From the NCBI GenBank assembly GCA_025998675.1, contig AP024673.1, forward strand, positions 647,221 through 711,220: a stretch of DNA of 64,000 nt. Reading direction: 5' to 3'. The translations under genes and the position numbers were made by a program. Of the stretch, positions 16,965 to 25,999 are shown one piece after another (position 1 is the stretch's first letter; each line of letters opens with the position of its first letter). The notes beneath the pieces are model-generated. The model worked only from the letters and a program-made list of their open reading frames with translations. It did not search any database and was not told the DNA's origin. The stretch comes from Fimbriimonadales bacterium (GTDB lineage Bacteria; Armatimonadota; Fimbriimonadia; Fimbriimonadales; GBS-DC).

Positions 16965-18151
16965 TGCGCTTGCACAAGCGACTGGCGGATTACCGGGCGT
17001 GGTTTGCCGACAGCGAGGGTGAGCCTTATATTGACGGCATCGAGGGCCACCGCCGCACGGGTCGCTGGTATAAAAGCGCCGCCGCTTATTATCAGGCGCG
17101 GATGGAGGGTCTGCAGGCGCGCGCGCTGGTTGCGTCGGCGGGGCATAACGCCAAGTTGTATGTTCCTGGTGCGCCCTATCACCGCCTGCGACTGATTCTC
17201 GGCAACGGGAATTATGCGGCGCAGGGTCAGGCGGCAGTGGCGGGGAGTCGCCGTCTGGGGGATTATGGGCAAATTGCGCAGTATAACCTGCCCAGCAATG
17301 GTTATATCGTGCAGGATTTTGACGCTAAGGCGATAGGGAGCGGGGATTACTATCCGACGGTGTATCGGGTCTCGCTGCTTGCGGGCGGGTCTAATCCTGC
17401 GGAGCTTGGGGATTTGTGGCTGTACGCTTACGCGGATTTGACGCCTGCGCTGCAGGATCTGACGCCCGTGCGCACGAGTTATGAGGCGAGCGTGTTTGCG
17501 CCGCTGGGCGAGGGCGCGCTGGTCGGTCGGTATCTGCAGGGTCGGGCGTATCGGGTCTCGCTGCTTGTGGCGCGGTCGGACGAGTCGCTGCCGTGGTTGT
17601 TGTCGCTGCGCGAGGGCGACGAGGTGGAGTTGGAGTATGGCGGGGTGTATTTGCCGTGCTCGGTGCAGTCGGCGGAGTCGCGCCCTGCGGGCGGCGCGTT
17701 GTGGGAGATTGAGTATCAACTGGTCGCCACGTCGGCGTATGGGTATAGCCCGCAGCGGTATGTGGCGGTGTATAACCACTCAGGGCAGTCGGATTTGCAT
17801 GGGTACGAATTGCCGGGGAATGCGCCTGCGCCTGTGGAGGTGCGGTTACAGGCAACAGCGACGCATGCGAGCGATATCGATATCCATTTGCCTGCGTCGG
17901 GCGAGGTGGTGCGGATACGCCCGGATGCGACGGGCATCTGGAGCATCCACGACACAGGGCGTATCTACCATATCCCAACCGGGTCGCAGGCGCAGTGGAT
18001 TGACCGCACGGATGTGCTTAGGCAAGGCGCGTTGCCGATTGTGCTGCCCAGCGGGGACGGGGTGTTTGCGTTGGCGCATGCGTCGTCGTGGGGGCTGCCG
18101 CAGGTTGCGCTGGCGGCGTATCCGCGGTATATGCCGGAGGTGGCGCTCTGA
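16964..18151 (+). CDS. Distal tail-like protein
   Basis: The protein has 395 residues, with ATG overlapping the stop of the tube gene. It is beta-rich with repeated YRVSLLVARSDE/VYRVSLLAGGS patterns. The middle (LREGDEVELEYGGVYLPCSV...WEIEYQLVATSAYGYSP) resembles the Dit-type distal tail ring of siphoviruses, and the C-terminal part looks like a galectin-like accessory domain. Position between the tube and the hub-like gene supports a baseplate ring role. No enzymatic motif is seen. The next gene's ATG overlaps its stop. Confidence 0.6.
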   Translation: MRLHKRLADYRAWFADSEGEPYIDGIEGHRRTGRWYKSAAAYYQARMEGLQARALVASAGHNAKLYVPGAPYHRLRLILGNGNYAAQGQAAVAGSRRLGDYGQIAQYNLPSNGYIVQDFDAKAIGSGDYYPTVYRVSLLAGGSNPAELGDLWLYAYADLTPALQDLTPVRTSYEASVFAPLGEGALVGRYLQGRAYRVSLLVARSDESLPWLLSLREGDEVELEYGGVYLPCSVQSAESRPAGGALWEIEYQLVATSAYGYSPQRYVAVYNHSGQSDLHGYELPGNAPAPVEVRLQATATHASDIDIHLPASGEVVRIRPDATGIWSIHDTGRIYHIPTGSQAQWIDRTDVLRQGALPIVLPSGDGVFALAHASSWGLPQVALAAYPRYMPEVAL

Positions 18152-19899
18152 TGCGCGTGGTGGGCTATGTGCGGAGCAGTTACCGCAGCGGTTGGGGCGT
18201 GCTGGATACCGTGCGCGATTTGACGCTGACCGTGAGCCTGTCGCGCGCGGGGTGGACGGGGGATGTGCAGTGGGAGTATCCGAAGTCCTATCCGTTAGGC
18301 GCGGAGTTGCAGGCGGTGGACGCATCCAGCGGCGCGACGCTGTGGCTGGGCAAGATTGTGGAGCGGAGTTGGCGCAGTACGGAGCGTCTCTACCGGTACC
18401 GCTTGCGGGGGATTTGCGAGCATTTTTTGGATTTGCCGTTCCCGTTCGGGAGTTATGATTACCAGCGCACGCGCACAGGGTCGGCGCAGTCGGTCTGGGA
18501 GTACCATTTGGCGCGTCATCTGCGGTATCACACGCCGCGCTATCAGCCTGTGTATAACCTGAGTTTGGCGAGTCTTACGACGCGGGATTACCAGCTCAGG
18601 ACGGTGCGGGACGCTTACAAGTTGTATCAGTCGCTTACGGCGTGCAAGATTAGCCCCGAGCTTTTAGCGGGGGGTCGGGTGCGCATGCATTTGGATCCGC
18701 TACCACTCACGCGCTACGCTTTGCCGCGCGATGCGGTGTGGGAGGTGAGCGAGTCGATCTTGGAGAGCGCGACGCGCATCTCGCTCAGCGAGCCGGCGAA
18801 GCAGATGGTCAAGGACAGGCGCATTACCAACCCTGAGTATTGGGAGTTGGTTGTGCCTGCAGGGGCGACGGCGAGCGTGTCGGTGCAGGACGCCAATGAG
18901 CGGGGTTATCTGGGAGCGTATGCGACGCGGCTGGATGTGGAGATTACACAGATGGTGTGGGTGGGGCTGCGGTATCGGGAGACGCTGCGCAGCCCGAAAA
19001 ACAGTCAGGGGCAGTATTTGCCGCTGGCGATTGGCTGGCGGGCGCGCGGGGAGAACGCGAGTGTGCGCCTCAACTTTCGAGGCATGCCGACCAGCGCGCA
19101 GGGATACAACTCGCTGGATACTTATGTGGAGCAGGCGTACCTTGCGACCCCCACGACGGACGATTTTTGGTTTGCGATTGAGGCGCAACCGACGACACCG
19201 ACGCTGCCCGCGACGCTGATTATTGATGGGGTGTATTGCGCGCCTGCGGCGTCGGCGGGATTGGACGAGCGCGATTACCAGCCGCACTTGCCGATTAGCG
19301 ACCAGATTCCGAGCTATTTGACTGGGGGGATTGTGGCGACGATTAATGCGGTGTCCACAGTCTCCAGCGGGGTGTACGACTTGGTAGCGGCGTGGGGCGC
19401 GTTTCCGTCGGGGCTTAGCGCGGGGACTCCCCTGCAGGTTTTGCAAAATTCGGGTTATCTCAACGGGACGGTTGTGAGTCGCCAGAGCGCGACGACGCTG
19501 CGCGTGCAGGTATCGGGGGGCGCGCCGCAGGCGGGGGATGTGTTGTATGTGCGTTATGGGGCGGGCGCGGAGGGCGAGTATCAGTTCGACGCGCTGTATG
19601 CGCAGTTGGATGCGCCAGTCGCGCTGGATGGCGCGAGTTTGGCGGGGTGGGTAGACGCTTTGGCGTCGCCGCAGGCGCGGCTCACGGCGCAGATAAGGCT
19701 TGGCGCGTCACCGCTGCCCGTGGTGGGTCAGGCAGTGGCGCATCCTGAAAGCGGAGCGTTGCTGCCAATCTACGAGGTGGAGTTGCCGATTGTGGCGGGG
19801 CGGTTAGAGGGCGTGCGGTTGCAGGCGGGCAGCCCTGAGTTGACAATGCGGAGTTTGATGCGGGAGATTCGGGGGGTCGGCAGGAGGGTTGGGGTTTAG
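18151..19899 (+). CDS. Tail tip/baseplate hub-like protein
   Basis: The protein has 582 residues and starts at an ATG overlapping the previous stop (TGATG). The N-terminal ~250 residues (LTVSLSRAGWTGDVQWEYP, LWLGKIVERSWRS, FLDLPFPFGSYDYQ) look like the hub domains of Tal/gp27-like tail proteins. Later parts are beta-sandwich-like and rich in S, A and V. One TTTTGCAAAATT palindrome lies inside the gene (19439-19450, coding LQNSG). No peptidase motif is seen. It probably closes the tail and contacts the cell. Confidence 0.6.
   Translation: MRVVGYVRSSYRSGWGVLDTVRDLTLTVSLSRAGWTGDVQWEYPKSYPLGAELQAVDASSGATLWLGKIVERSWRSTERLYRYRLRGICEHFLDLPFPFGSYDYQRTRTGSAQSVWEYHLARHLRYHTPRYQPVYNLSLASLTTRDYQLRTVRDAYKLYQSLTACKISPELLAGGRVRMHLDPLPLTRYALPRDAVWEVSESILESATRISLSEPAKQMVKDRRITNPEYWELVVPAGATASVSVQDANERGYLGAYATRLDVEITQMVWVGLRYRETLRSPKNSQGQYLPLAIGWRARGENASVRLNFRGMPTSAQGYNSLDTYVEQAYLATPTTDDFWFAIEAQPTTPTLPATLIIDGVYCAPAASAGLDERDYQPHLPISDQIPSYLTGGIVATINAVSTVSSGVYDLVAAWGAFPSGLSAGTPLQVLQNSGYLNGTVVSRQSATTLRVQVSGGAPQAGDVLYVRYGAGAEGEYQFDALYAQLDAPVALDGASLAGWVDALASPQARLTAQIRLGASPLPVVGQAVAHPESGALLPIYEVELPIVAGRLEGVRLQAGSPELTMRSLMREIRGVGRRVGV
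19439..19450. repeat. Internal TTTTGCAAAATT palindrome
   Basis: The 12-base palindrome is identical to the core of the phage ends. It lies inside the tail hub-like gene. Confidence 0.7.
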
Positions 19900-19991
19900 C
19901 CCTCACCCCCAGCCCCTCTCCCGCACGCGGGGGGAGGGGAGTCTGTAGCCCTCACCCCATACCCCCTCTCCCGCACGCGGGAGAGGGGAGT
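19900..19991. repeat. Two tandem GC-rich palindromic repeats
   Basis: They fill the gap between the tail hub-like gene and the 3' end of the methyltransferase pseudogene. CTCTCCCGCACGCGGGAGAG-type stems. Confidence 0.8.
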
Positions 19992-21674
19992 TAGTCGATG
20001 GGGATGGTTTGTTGTCCTGCGTCGCGTTCTATGCGCTGTGCCTGGGCGACGCCCATCAGGAGCGCGCTGCTGGGGATTTGGAAGCCTTCGCCTGCGAGGA
20101 GTTGGGCGATGGTGCGGATTTGGAGGCGCGGGATGTGGAGGTTGCCGAGTGGTGAGGTGTAGAAGCCTAACTTGTCTGCTTCTTCTTGCATTTTGGATGT
20201 GGGCGGTTCCAGTGTGATAAATAGTCCGAGGGTTGCGTTTTCGCGGTCTATGACGCCCCGAAAGTCGCGGATGTGGTTTACGCTGACTTTGCCTGATTTT
20301 ACTTGGATGAGGGCGGTTTTGATGGTTTTTGGGTCGTCTTGGAAGCGGAGGATGCCATCAATGCCTGTATCTGCGCCTTTCTTTTCTTGGTAGGGGCGTG
20401 CGCGTGGGATAAGCCCGATTGCCCATTTTTGGAACTCGTCGCGGTCTTGCTGTGCCAGGACGCGCGCTTCGGCTTCGGTGGTGGGTTCGCCGATGACCTG
20501 ATAGTCCTTGCCCTCTTGGAGGTTGAACATATCGCTGAGGCGGTACTTGATGAGGGCAATCGCGAGGTGCGTGATGTCGATGCCAATCCAGCGGCGACCC
20601 AGTTTATGCGCGGCGACGATGGCGGTGCCGCAGCCGCAGAACGGGTCTAACACCACCTCGCCCTCTCGTTGCTGGAGGCTTGGATGATGCGTTCCAGCAG
20701 GGCCAGCGGCTTCTGGGTGGGATAGCCCAGACGCTCTTTCGCATGCGCCGAGAGCGGCTGGATGTCGGTGATCACATCCTGGATGGGGTTGCCGGGGCTT
20801 CTATCCAGATAGCGTTTGTCAGCGGGGCACTTTGCCTTGGGCGGGCCATCACGATATAGCCTGCCGCTTCTAAGGCGTCCAGCTGCTCTTGCACGGTCAT
20901 CTGCCGATGCGCGCTCCTTGCCGACAGTCTCTTCGACCAACTGTCTGGGGCACTGCCCAGTGGCGTCCGACCTTCGCTGGGGTCGACTCCCTTCCACGGC
21001 TGACCTGAATCGGCCACTGGTTGTACCTGCGCCTGTGAGGTCCAGACAAAGTATAGCGCCCTCGTTCATCCTCGAATCGGTAGAACGCTCTCCACATACT
21101 CAGGGTTGAGCTGATGTCATAGACGGGATTCCAGGTGTAGGCGTCGCTTTTGGTATAGAATAGCAAGATGTCGCGGCATGGGTCCCCAGCGTTTGGCTCC
21201 GCTGTGCGCGCTGGTGCGTTTCCACACAATCTCGTTGCGGAAGTTCTTCGCCCCGAAAATCACATCCAGCATCACTTTGAGGTAGTGGCTGGCGGTTGGG
21301 TCGCAGTGGAGGTAGAGGCTTCCTGTGGGTTTGAGGACTCGGTGGAGTTCTATGAGGCGTGGCGCCATCATCACGAGGTAGGCGGTGAGGTCGTTTCTGC
21401 CGAGGGTGTTTACGAAGCCTTCTATGAGGCGTGCGAGGGCGGGGTGCGGGCATTCCAGGAGGAACTCTTGGTAGGCGTGTTCGCTCCATTGCCAGGTATC
21501 GGTGAAGGCTTTGATTTGGGCTTGCGCGGGTTCGCCCGATTGTTCTTTGAAGAGGAGGTTGTAATCGCGGTTGCTGTTGAAGGGCGGGTCGAGGTAGATG
21601 AGGTCTACCGTCTCGTCCCCGATGTGTTTGCGCAGCACTTCCAGGTTATCGCCGTAGTAGAGCGTTCGCGTCAT
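19991..21674 (-). pseudogene. Site-specific DNA methyltransferase with restriction-type C-terminal domain, multiply frameshifted
   Basis: The 5' part (from MTRTLYYGDNLEVLRKHIGD) carries the catalytic motif DPPFNSNRDY and further beta-class motifs. The 3' part (19991-20656) carries DPFCGCGTAIVAA (AdoMet site) and an Mrr-like nuclease region (GADTGIDGILRF ... ALIQVKSGKV). Between about 21150 and 20650 the homologous sequence jumps among all three frames: SDAYTWNPVYD, DLTGAGTTSG, DSGQPWKGVDP, VGRHWAVPQTV, LDALEAAGYI and RYLDRSPGNPIQD. That means at least six indels. The start at 21674 follows TACAAT by 7 bases (leaderless). It lies in opposite orientation between two tail genes, as a cargo gene would. 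It is inactive unless the indels are assembly errors. Confidence 0.85.
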
Positions 21675-21695
21675 GGCGGGAATTGTACCGCGTGG

Positions 21696-21701
21696 TATAA
21701 T
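21696..21701 (+). promoter_or_regulatory. -10 element, leaderless start of the tail chaperone/head operon
   Basis: GGTATAAT ends 6 bases before the ATG at 21708. It faces a divergent TACAAT (21682-21687, minus strand) serving the methyltransferase. Confidence 0.6.
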
Positions 21702-21707
21702 TGGGGT

Positions 21708-22052
21708 ATGCCCAAGTCTAAAACCGCCCTGAGAGACCTCGCCAATCCCGTGCGCGAATTTGTCTGCCGCGGCGGGCGCAATATCCCCTACAAGCCGCTC
21801 ACGCTGCGCCAGCTTGCCGAGTTGGAGACGCGCCATGGGAGCATCGACGCGCTTATGGGGAGGATCGCGGCGGGCGAGGTGGGGGCGATGTTGGCGTTGA
21901 TTGAGTCGGCGGTGCGCGGGGCTGGGTTTGAGGGCGATGTGGGGGAGATGTTTGTGCTGGGCGATCTGCAGGAGGGGGGCGACGCTTACAACCTGCTGAT
22001 GGAGATTCTGGGGGCGTCGGGGTTTGTGGTGGACACAGGTCAAAAAAAATAA
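21708..22052 (+). CDS. Tail assembly chaperone, short form (G-like)
   Basis: The protein has 114 residues and starts MPKSKTALRDLANPVREF. The central LTLRQLAELETRHGSIDALMGRIAAGEVGAM pattern and the acidic C-terminal helix match phage tail-assembly chaperones (lambda G, GTA gp10-like). It ends ...VDTGQKK at TAA, immediately after a run of eight A residues that allows a -1 shift into the downstream extension (22049-22189). Such chaperones bind the tape measure and recruit tube subunits. Here the tape measure lies in a different module on the other strand. Confidence 0.75.
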   Translation: MPKSKTALRDLANPVREFVCRGGRNIPYKPLTLRQLAELETRHGSIDALMGRIAAGEVGAMLALIESAVRGAGFEGDVGEMFVLGDLQEGGDAYNLLMEILGASGFVVDTGQKK

Positions 22053-22189
22053 CCGAACCTGACTGGGCGGAGATTTACGCGCTCGGTTTTCGGTTTGGGG
22101 TGACGCCTGCAGATTTGTCGGAGATGACTCTCCCCCAGATTAGCGCGATTCTGGGCGCGCTGTCGCGGGTGTGGGATGGGAGTCTGTAG
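22042..22189 (+). CDS. -1 frameshift extension of the tail chaperone (G-T type fusion)
   Basis: The codons CAA AAA AAA before TAA form an A-AAA-AAA slippery heptamer (22043-22049). Slipping back one base reads on as ITEPDWAEIYALGFRFGVTPADL... for 46 codons, to TAG at 22187. The extension has the usual T-part signature (W..IYALGFRFGVTPADLSEMTLPQISAIL), as in lambda GT and GTA chaperones, and has no start codon of its own. The fusion would be about 160 residues. The final residues come from the start of a GC-rich repeat. Confidence 0.75.
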
Positions 22190-22230
22190 CCCTCACCCCC
22201 TTCCCCTCTCCCAGAGGGAGAGGGGAGTTT
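22188..22230. repeat. GC-rich palindromic repeat between chaperone and portal genes
   Basis: CTCTCCCAGAGGGAGAGG-type stem. It lies just upstream of the portal promoter. Confidence 0.8.
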
Positions 22231-22237
22231 GTGAGGG

Positions 22238-22243
22238 TATAAT
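22238..22243 (+). promoter_or_regulatory. -10 element, leaderless start of the portal gene
   Basis: GGTATAAT ends 6 bases before the ATG at 22250. There is no ribosome site. Confidence 0.6.
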
Positions 22244-22249
22244 CGTGGC

Positions 22250-24238
22250 ATGCCCCTTGCTTTGCTCTCCAGGGTCTCTCAGTATCTCCAGCGCGGCAAA
22301 TCCAAGCCCACCGGTCAGGCGCAGTCGCTGCCTGCGATAAGTCCTGCGCAGTCGCTATTGCAGCGTCTGGGCGAGTATAACCCCAAGGTGCAGGGTCGCG
22401 AGTGGTTTGCGGTAGTAGACAAGATGCGCAACAACTCGCGGATTATGGCGTTGGAGTATATCTTGACGCTGCCGATTGTGGCGACGCACTGGGAGGTGTA
22501 TGCGCCCAAGGGGGCGGGCGCGTCGGCTCGCGAGGCGGCGGATCTGCTCAATAAGGATTTGCTGGAGCGGAGTAAGACAACGCTGCATGAGCTTTTGCGA
22601 CTTGGCGTGCTTGCTCGGTTTTACGGGTTCAGGGCGATGGAGCCTGTATGGGGGATCGATTCGGGGCGGGTGCATCTGGTGGATATAGCGGATATCCATC
22701 CCCAGACGATTGCGCGTGTGGAGTTTGACGAGCGGGGCGCGCCGCAGCAGTTGGTGCAGCGCGTGGTGGGGGCGGGTTATAAACAGGCGGAGGTTGCGCT
22801 GGAGTGGGCGGATTTGCTGGTGTTCACCTGGCGCAGGGAGGGGGGCGACCCGTTGGGGTACGCTGATTTGCGCCCACTCTATCCTGATTGGTATCGGTTG
22901 GAGTTTTTGTATTCGGTTCTGGGCGTGGCGGCGGAGCGCGCGGGGATTGGGGCGTGGAGCGCGACGCTGCCGCGCAACCTGTATGACAATGAGCAGTTGC
23001 GCCGCGAGATGGTGAGCATCCTCAAATCGATCCGCTCGTATGAGGGAGGCGCTCTGATATTGCCCGAGGGCGTGAGCGTGGAGGTGCTGCGCGCAATTGA
23101 GCATCAAGGGATTGACGCGATCCTGAGGATTGCGCAGCACTACGAGACCAACCTCGCAACCGCTATCTTAGCCAACATCTTGCAGCTTGGGATGCGGGAT
23201 GTGGGCACACAGGCGTTGGCGACGGTGCTGTTTGATATGTTTTTGTTGCAGCTCAACCACACCGCGCGTTGGCTTGCGGACGCGATCGATACGCAGCTTG
23301 TGCGTCGGTGGATGGCGTACAACTATCCGCAGTTGCCGCCTGAGCAGCATCCCAACCTGCAATACACCGATCTGCGCTTACTGCTCAAGCGCGAGGCGGT
23401 GGTGGACGCGGTGGTTAAGGCGGTGCAGGCGGGGGTTATGCCGCCGGATGCGGGGCTTGAGGATTATCTGCGCGACCTGCTGAGTTTGCCGCCGCGTGCG
23501 GGTGGAGGCGGCAGGGTTTTGCAAAATTTAGCCCTCACCCCCGACCCCTCTGCTGCACGCGGGAGAGGGGAGTCTGTAGCCCTCACCCCCGACCCCTCTG
23601 CTGCACGCGGGAGAGGGGAGTCTGTAGCCCTCGATTCCAGTCCCGCGCCCTCCGGGGGCGGAGAGCAGGTGTTGCTTGCGCGGGGGCGGGAGGATGCTGA
23701 GGCGTCGGAGGCGGGATTTGAGCGGGCGATGCGGGAGTATCTGGGCGTGGTGGAGGCGAGTTTGGGGGCGCAGGTGGAGGCGCGGGCTGCGCTGGCGCGG
23801 GAGGCGGAGGACGAGGAGTCGCGCGGCGAGGCGATTCGGGGGCTTGCAATGGTAGGGCTGCCCCCAGAAGCAGAGGCGCGTTATACGGAGCTGGTGTATA
23901 GCTGGCTTCGGCGGTTTGCGGTGGAGGCGCGGGCTGCGCTGGCGCGGGATTATAACCGCGCGATAGAACCGGAGTCGCTGCCTGAGAGTTTGGATGCGTA
24001 TCTGCAGAGCAAGGCGCGGGCGTTGGCGCGCGATCATGTGGAGCGGCTCAGGGCGGGGGTGGTGTATGCGGCTTTGAGCGAGGCGCTGAAGGCGACGCCT
24101 GTGTTGACGGGCAGGGAGATTGTGCGCAATATTGCCAGTCAGCGGGTCAACACGGATTTGGGGCGATTGGGGGAGGAGGCGCAGTTGTTGTTAGAGCGGG
24201 CAAACGAGCAACTTGGGGGCGGGGCGGATGACTCCTGA
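22250..24238 (+). CDS. Portal protein (DUF935, Mu gp29-like) with C-terminal head-protein-like extension
   Basis: The protein has 662 residues. Residues 1-420 follow the Mu-type portal: WFAVVDKMRNNSRIMALEYI, YGFRAMEPVWGI, VFTWRREGGDPLGYADLRPLY and ILANILQLGMRDVGTQALA. Residues 425-475 consist of two tandem GC-rich repeats plus a related stretch (ALTPDPSAARGRGESV twice), dividing the portal core from an alpha-helical C-terminal part. That part resembles the N-terminal region of gpF-type minor head proteins. The portal ring forms the DNA gateway of the head. A TTTTGCAAAATT palindrome lies at 23517-23528. Confidence 0.8.
   Translation: MPLALLSRVSQYLQRGKSKPTGQAQSLPAISPAQSLLQRLGEYNPKVQGREWFAVVDKMRNNSRIMALEYILTLPIVATHWEVYAPKGAGASAREAADLLNKDLLERSKTTLHELLRLGVLARFYGFRAMEPVWGIDSGRVHLVDIADIHPQTIARVEFDERGAPQQLVQRVVGAGYKQAEVALEWADLLVFTWRREGGDPLGYADLRPLYPDWYRLEFLYSVLGVAAERAGIGAWSATLPRNLYDNEQLRREMVSILKSIRSYEGGALILPEGVSVEVLRAIEHQGIDAILRIAQHYETNLATAILANILQLGMRDVGTQALATVLFDMFLLQLNHTARWLADAIDTQLVRRWMAYNYPQLPPEQHPNLQYTDLRLLLKREAVVDAVVKAVQAGVMPPDAGLEDYLRDLLSLPPRAGGGGRVLQNLALTPDPSAARGRGESVALTPDPSAARGRGESVALDSSPAPSGGGEQVLLARGREDAEASEAGFERAMREYLGVVEASLGAQVEARAALAREAEDEESRGEAIRGLAMVGLPPEAEARYTELVYSWLRRFAVEARAALARDYNRAIEPESLPESLDAYLQSKARALARDHVERLRAGVVYAALSEALKATPVLTGREIVRNIASQRVNTDLGRLGEEAQLLLERANEQLGGGADDS
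23517..23528. repeat. Internal TTTTGCAAAATT palindrome
   Basis: Identical to the phage-end core. It lies in the portal gene just before the inserted GC-rich repeats. Confidence 0.7.
23531..23642. repeat. Two tandem GC-rich repeats in frame in the portal gene
   Basis: Two copies about 51 bases apart plus a degenerate third. All are read through as ALTPDPSAARGRGESV-type peptide. Confidence 0.85.
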
Positions 24239-24695
24239 TCTGGAGCAGGCGTTGCGTGGGGCGGCGTCGGTGGCGTATACGGAGGTTAGCAACCTTGCGG
24301 AGGATTTGAGTCTGCCTGAAGATGAGTATCCGCTCGCGCAGATTGTGGAGGTGCTGGATGATGAGCTCTGCGATTTGTGCGCGTGGCTCAACGGCAGGAT
24401 TATCCGTCGGGGGACGCCTGAGTGGGAGCGGTATCGGTTGCCGAGCCACATCAACTGCAGGCGCGCCTTTGCGTACGTCCCCGCCGACAGCGACGAGGAG
24501 CCTGACTTTGCAGAGCCGCCTCAGAGCCTGATAGACAAGCACGGGCATTTTTTGCGGGATCCTGAGCGTTATGAGGAGTTGCGCGCGCCTGCGTTTGCGG
24601 ATCGGCGGCAGTTTATTTACAGGCGGATTAAAGACCCCGTGACGGGGTTGCTTCGCAGCGTGTTGGAGTGGCTGGTGGGGCGCGAGGGGGATTAG
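24228..24695 (+). CDS. Minor head protein, gpF/SPP1-gp7-like C-terminal region
   Basis: The protein has 155 residues and overlaps the portal stop (ATG at 24228). The segment DELCDLCAWLNGRIIRRGTP ... SHINCRR is the cysteine/histidine signature of Mu gpF-like head morphogenesis proteins (C-x2-C ... H-x2-C). It is much shorter than full gpF. The N-terminal portion appears to have been captured by the C-terminal extension of the portal gene, so the gene looks re-split. It should act in head assembly. Confidence 0.7.
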   Translation: MTPDLEQALRGAASVAYTEVSNLAEDLSLPEDEYPLAQIVEVLDDELCDLCAWLNGRIIRRGTPEWERYRLPSHINCRRAFAYVPADSDEEPDFAEPPQSLIDKHGHFLRDPERYEELRAPAFADRRQFIYRRIKDPVTGLLRSVLEWLVGREGD

Positions 24696-24697
24696 CG

Positions 24698-25171
24698 ATG
24701 CCGGTACGGTTGGATTTTGAGATTACGTATCCGGGCGAGCGTCCGCTAAGGCGCGCGCTGGTGGTGTATGAGCGTGTGCAGGATTTAAGCCCCGCATTTG
24801 AGCGGATACTCCCCTTGCTACAGGATTACACGGAGCGTTATTTGGCGGCTGGGGGCGCGTTTGAGGGCAACCCTGCATTTGCGCCGCTGAGCGCGAGGTA
24901 CGCCCGTTACAAGGCGCGTCGGTATCCGGGCGCGCCGATACTGACGCGGAGTGGTCGGATGCGGGCGTCGCTGGCGGGGTTGACGGGCGATAGTATTGCG
25001 GATGTGTCGCCCGATAGGCTTGTGTACGGGACGCGCGCTCCGTATGCGCTGTATCATCAGATGGGCACGCGCAAAATGCCCAAGCGACCACCGTTGCGCT
25101 TATCTAAACCGCTCACGACGCGGATTTTGGCGGCGCTGCGTCGGTATTTGGTGGAGGTTGGGGAGGGTTAG
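24698..25171 (+). CDS. Virion morphogenesis protein, Mu gpG-like
   Basis: The protein has 157 residues. The pattern AFAPLSARYARYKARRYPGAPILTRSGRMRASL followed by YGTRAPYALYHQMGTRKMPKRPPL is the hallmark of the phage virion morphogenesis (gpG) family, which helps connect head and tail. The ATG at 24698 lies 2 bases after the previous stop. It is the third gene of the portal operon. Confidence 0.85.
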   Translation: MPVRLDFEITYPGERPLRRALVVYERVQDLSPAFERILPLLQDYTERYLAAGGAFEGNPAFAPLSARYARYKARRYPGAPILTRSGRMRASLAGLTGDSIADVSPDRLVYGTRAPYALYHQMGTRKMPKRPPLRLSKPLTTRILAALRRYLVEVGEG

Positions 25172-25177
25172 TTTTTT

Positions 25178-25330
25178 GCCCTCACTCCCTGCTCCTCTCC
25201 GTAAACGGAGAGGGGGTGCAAACGCTCACCCTTCACCTCTGATCTTTTCCCACACACAGGCAAGGGTTGAGATTCCTCGCTGCGCTCGGAATGACAGTGC
25301 AAGCATTCGTCGGCGGGACGCCTGTGGCGC
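25178..25330. repeat. GC-rich palindromic repeat plus other repeat-like DNA in an intergenic gap
   Basis: A CTCTCCGTAAACGGAGAGG stem lies at 25196-25214. It is followed by a 'CCTCGCTGCGCTCGGAATGA' palindromic element and a partial CGTCGGCGGGACGCC unit. No gene is seen in 25172-25459. Confidence 0.7.
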
Positions 25331-25459
25331 GGGTAAGGGTGTAGTTATTGGGATTGCGGAGTAGAGGGGCATCTCGAACGATGCCCAACAAATGTGAAAT
25401 GGGCAAATTTGGGGCGGGCGGCGGCAGGAATTTTTGGGGGGCTGTTGAACTGGGAGAGT

Positions 25460-25999
25460 ATGAAGCGAGCAGGGAGGCGAATACGGCTTACGGGACACCC
25501 GATTAGCGACCGTTTGCGGATGGAGATGCTCCATCTTGGAGTGACGATGAGCGAGGTTGCACGGATGCTGGGGGTAGACCGGTGGGATGTGTCGCATGCG
25601 CTCAGCCCCCGCGCCAAGCGCAAGCGGTATGTCAAGCTCCGCCAGCGGATACGGCAGTTATTGCGCAGGCTCAAGAGTCGTCGCCCGCGTTGGGGGTGGG
25701 AGGCGGCGGAGCGGATGGGGTATCGGAGTTATTGCGAGTATCAGGCGTTGATTGCCGAGACGCTGGACGCGGCGGTGCGTTTGGGGGAGGTGTTGCCGCC
25801 GATCAGCGTGTGGTGGTGTGCGATGTCCTGGATGGGCAACCCGTCCACCTACCTCAAGGCACTCAGGGGCGACCCGAAGATCAGCGAGGCGACCAGGCAG
25901 AGGGTGTGGGCGAATTTTGTGCAGTATCTACGGGAGACTTGGGAGCAGTGGGTTAAGGCTCCCCTGCCTCGCTGTTTAGTGCATCCAACACCTTATTAA
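25460..25999 (+). CDS. Predicted HTH DNA-binding protein of the phage
   Basis: The protein has 179 residues from ATG at 25460 (MKRAGRRIRLTGHPISDRLR). Residues 24-45 (TMSEVARMLGVDRWDVSHAL) form a helix-turn-helix, followed by a very basic helix (RAKRKRYVKLRQRIRQLLRR). The C-terminal half carries a second possible helical domain (ISVWWCAMSWMGNPSTYLKALRG). It sits alone between the head operon and the convergent minus-strand operon, overlapping the latter by 47 bases. It could be a late regulator or a small packaging protein. Not assigned to a family. Confidence 0.5.
   Translation: MKRAGRRIRLTGHPISDRLRMEMLHLGVTMSEVARMLGVDRWDVSHALSPRAKRKRYVKLRQRIRQLLRRLKSRRPRWGWEAAERMGYRSYCEYQALIAETLDAAVRLGEVLPPISVWWCAMSWMGNPSTYLKALRGDPKISEATRQRVWANFVQYLRETWEQWVKAPLPRCLVHPTPY

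Noticed and set aside
21708-22189. Sequencing error fusing two chaperone frames
   Set aside because: The slippery A-run, the stop right after it and the T-part signature are what programmed -1 shifting predicts. An error remains possible only at the A count.
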